DNA from: Gammaproteobacteria bacterium UBA1119
GTDB lineage: Bacteria > Pseudomonadota > Gammaproteobacteria > Pseudomonadales > Azotimanducaceae
Direction of reading: 5' to 3'
Length of the DNA stretch: 8,631 bases
Assembly (NCBI GenBank): GCA_002313255.1
Contig: DCBA01000138.1
Coordinates: 1-8,631, forward strand
In this document: positions 6,058-8,631 of the stretch, one piece after another
How positions within the stretch are numbered: the stretch's first letter is position 1
Layout: each line of letters opens with the position of its first letter
Made by a program: the position numbers and the translations under genes
The notes under the pieces: model-generated
Databases searched by the model: none
What the model saw: only the letters and a program-made list of their open reading frames with translations
Told to the model about the DNA's origin: nothing

Positions 6058-8631
6058 GCTTGCGATCCTCGATGTATTTCCTGAAGGCTTCGAACCCGAT
6101 TACTGTTCCCATGTCGCATCGCAATACAGAAAGCTTCGCCGCCCGCAAGAGTCGTGGTGTAGCACACTTTATGACGTAGCGCGAGACGCCTAATAACCGC
6201 CGAGTCAAGAATCGCCTGGCGGCCTTCTGTAGTATTAACAATCAATGTTGGTGGGTCATTCTTTATAAGGTCTGTTACGTCTGGTCGACCTTCCGTAACT
6301 TTGTTGACTACTGCAGTACTTACGCCAGAATCCCTTAGAATTTTTGCAGTTCCCCTTGTAGCGGCAATCTCAAAGCCCAAAGCCGTTAATTGCCTACCGA
6401 CCTCAGCTACATACGGCCGATCTGATTTCTTAACGCTTATGAAAGCCAACCCGCCCTTAGGCAAAATTTCTCCCGCAGCTAACGTAGCCTTAGCGAAAGC
6501 CTCGCCGAACGAGTCACCAATCCCCATGACTTCTCCAGTCGATTTCATTTCTGGTCCGAGTATCGGATCGACCCCAGGGAATTTGGTAAACGGGAACACA
6601 GACTCCTTAACGGAGTAGTGGACAGGGACAATTTCTTCTGTAAATCCTTGGGCTTCCAGGCTTTCGCCAACCATACAACGAGCCGCGATTTTGGCGAGCG
6701 AGACCCCAATCGATTTCGAAACAAATGGCACAGTACGTGATGCCCTTGGGTTGACTTCTAGTACATAGACTTTTTCATCTTGAACCGCCAATTGAACATT
6801 CATTAAACCAACAACGCCCAGTTCCAGTGCCAGTGATTCCACCTGATCTCGTATTTCGCATTGAATATCGGAATCGAGACGATATGGGGGTAGTGAGCAA
6901 GCCGAATCGCCGGAGTGCACGCCCGCCTGTTCAATATGTTGCATGATGGCACCAATCACCACTCGTTCCCCATCACATACGGCGTCTACGTCGACCTCCA
7001 CGGCTTGATCCAAGAATCGATCAAGTAGCACGGGTGATGCATTAGATACTTGAAACGCAGATTCCATATATCGTTGGAGATCTTGCGGACCGTATACGAT
7101 CTCCATAGCACGGCCACCTAGGACGTACGACGGTCGGACAACAATCGGATAGCCGATCTCATTTGCAGCTCGCGCTGCGCTAACTGGTTCAATGACGGTA
7201 CGGTTCGACGGTTGCCTCAATGCAACTTTATCGATCATTGCCTGAAACCGTTCCCGATTTTCAGCTCGATCTATCGCATCCGCACTCGTCCCGAGAATTG
7301 GAACGCCCGCGGCCTCGAGCTGATCAACTAACTTGAGAGGGGTCTGACCTCCAAATTGGACAATGACACCGTGAGGTTTCTCTACGTCAACGATGGCAAG
7401 TACGTCCTCCAAAGTCACTGGCTCAAAGTAGAGACGGTCTGACGTGTCATAGTCAGTCGAAACGGTCTCCGGATTACAATTCACCATAATCGTTTCGTAT
7501 CCGTCTTCACGCAATGCCGTGGCCGCGTGGACACAGCAATAATCAAACTCGATGCCCTGACCGATCCGGTTCGGACCGCCGCCCAAAACCATGATTTTTC
7601 GCTCTTTCGTCGGTTGCGCCTCACACTCTTCTTCGTAAGTCGAATACATGTAGGCAGTCGCAGCCTCGAATTCAGCGGCGCAAGTATCAACTCGTTTAAA
7701 AACTGGGCTGACACCAAGTGACTTACGATATTCCCTAAATTCTTCCTCCGAGCATCTACATATCGACGCTAGGCGGACGTCAGAAAAACCATCTCTCTTC
7801 AATAGGCGGACGTGGGCTTCTGTAAGATTTCTCAAATCCTGACCGTTAAGCGACTTCTCCGTTCGAACAAGGTCTTCAATTTGGGCCAGAAACCACTTGT
7901 CGATGCTCGTGGCTTCCGCAATTTCTCCGATGGTCATTCCCTCGCGGAAAGCATCTGCGACAAACCAAATCCGCTCCGCTCCAGCCTGTCGTAATTCGTG
8001 AGCAAGGATCGATGCCCGTTCGTCGTCATTCGGGGAGAGGATCGGATCTAAGCCCATCACTCCGGTCTCGAGGCCTCTCAAAGCTTTCTGGAAAGATTCT
8101 TTGAAAGTACGCCCGATCGCCATAACTTCGCCGACGGATTTCATCTGGGTCGTTAGTCGATTTTCAGCTTGACTGAATTTCTCAAAAGTAAAACGCGGTA
8201 CCTTAGTCACCACGTAATCAATCGAAGGTTCAAACGAAGCAGGCGTTGCTCCGGTGATATCGTTAATCAGCTCGTCCAGGGTATACCCGACCGCTAACTT
8301 AGCCGCGACCTTGGCGATAGGAAATCCCGTTGCTTTCGATGCAAGAGCCGACGATCGCGATACTCGCGGGTTCATTTCAATAACGAGCATGCGACCTGAA
8401 TCCGGGTCGAGCGCGAATTGAACGTTTGAACCCCCCGTATCAACACCGATTTCCCGTAACACAGCGATTGATGCGCTACGCATCAATTGGTATTCCTTGT
8501 CGGTCAGTGTTTGTGCAGGTGCCACCGTGATCGAATCTCCGGTGTGGATTCCCATCGGATCAACATTTTCGATTGAACAAACGATGATGCAGTTGTCGGC
8601 ACGATCACGTACAACCTCCATCTCAAATTCT
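6054..8631 (-). CDS. carB: Carbamoyl-phosphate synthase large subunit (5' end outside window)
   Basis: CarB, with the glutaminase CarA, makes carbamoyl phosphate for arginine and pyrimidine synthesis. The window holds 858 codons, beginning at the equivalent of E. coli E215, so about 214 N-terminal residues are cut off; the ATG at 8621 is internal. Numbering from that Met, the end of the first ATP-grasp half retains H26, Q68, E82 and N84 (E. coli H243, Q285, E299, N301). The oligomerisation domain follows (about 186-336). The second synthetase half runs from about 337 to 719, with [26 protein letters not shown] and [10 protein letters not shown] motifs. The last part (about 720-855) is the MGS-like allosteric domain, which in E. 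coli binds ornithine, UMP and IMP; its NTTEGR motif is kept. Length to the stop agrees with the 1073-residue E. coli protein. The TGA overlaps the greA GTG start. Confidence 0.98.
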   Translation of the reverse strand, partial: EFEMEVVRDRADNCIIVCSIENVDPMGIHTGDSITVAPAQTLTDKEYQLMRSASIAVLREIGVDTGGSNVQFALDPDSGRMLVIEMNPRVSRSSALASKATGFPIAKVAAKLAVGYTLDELINDITGATPASFEPSIDYVVTKVPRFTFEKFSQAENRLTTQMKSVGEVMAIGRTFKESFQKALRGLETGVMGLDPILSPNDDERASILAHELRQAGAERIWFVADAFREGMTIGEIAEATSIDKWFLAQIEDLVRTEKSLNGQDLRNLTEAHVRLLKRDGFSDVRLASICRCSEEEFREYRKSLGVSPVFKRVDTCAAEFEAATAYMYSTYEEECEAQPTKERKIMVLGGGPNRIGQGIEFDYCCVHAATALREDGYETIMVNCNPETVSTDYDTSDRLYFEPVTLEDVLAIVDVEKPHGVIVQFGGQTPLKLVDQLEAAGVPILGTSADAIDRAENRERFQAMIDKVALRQPSNRTVIEPVSAARAANEIGYPIVVRPSYVLGGRAMEIVYGPQDLQRYMESAFQVSNASPVLLDRFLDQAVEVDVDAVCDGERVVIGAIMQHIEQAGVHSGDSACSLPPYRLDSDIQCEIRDQVESLALELGVVGLMNVQLAVQDEKVYVLEVNPRASRTVPFVSKSIGVSLAKIAARCMVGESLEAQGFTEEIVPVHYSVKESVFPFTKFPGVDPILGPEMKSTGEVMGIGDSFGEAFAKATLAAGEILPKGGLAFISVKKSDRPYVAEVGRQLTALGFEIAATRGTAKILRDSGVSTAVVNKVTEGRPDVTDLIKNDPPTLIVNTTEGRQAILDSAVIRRLALRHKVCYTTTLAGGEAFCIAMRHGNSNRVRSLQEIHRGSQA

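Noticed and set aside
5930..6241. 103-codon minus-strand frame spanning the carB-greA junction
   Set aside because: It overlaps both genes in another frame, and its Arg/Cys-rich composition is typical of an out-of-frame shadow.

Overview
This window is a stretch of core chromosome from a gammaproteobacterium. The evidence is the gene order carB-greA-(yhbY)-ftsH-glmM-tpiA-secG-tRNA-Leu(GAG), which is a conserved block in that class, together with proteins whose catalytic residues match the E. coli ones almost position for position. Hand counts of sampled lines put core GC near 50%. I cannot name the genus.

Layout: everything except yhbY and a doubtful fragment at the left edge is on the minus strand, so transcription runs from right to left. 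From the right edge: the C-terminal four-fifths of carB (carbamoyl-phosphate synthase large subunit), overlapping greA (transcript cleavage factor) by 4 nt. Then yhbY (ribosome assembly RNA-binding protein) on the plus strand, convergent with greA and divergent from ftsH. Next come ftsH (membrane AAA protease), glmM (phosphoglucosamine mutase), tpiA (triosephosphate isomerase) overlapping secG by 4 nt, secG (translocon subunit), and a tRNA-Leu(GAG) that begins only 4 nt after the secG stop. Left of the tRNA are 354 bases without a recognisable gene, apart from the possible end of a plus-strand protein running in from outside.

The genes serve arginine and pyrimidine synthesis (carB), transcription fidelity (greA), ribosome biogenesis (yhbY), membrane protein quality control (ftsH), peptidoglycan precursor supply (glmM), glycolysis (tpiA) and protein export (secG). 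They are linked by conserved order and co-transcription rather than by one pathway.

The window differs from the textbook order in three places. The rRNA methyltransferase gene rlmE is absent between yhbY and ftsH. The dihydropteroate synthase gene folP is absent between ftsH and glmM. The expected rimP-nusA-infB continuation after the tRNA is absent. In addition, all five complete minus-strand genes appear to use TTG or GTG starts, and the ftsH leader holds paired segments that could form a pseudoknot. I saw no convincing intrinsic terminator, CRISPR array, insertion sequence or novel multi-gene system.
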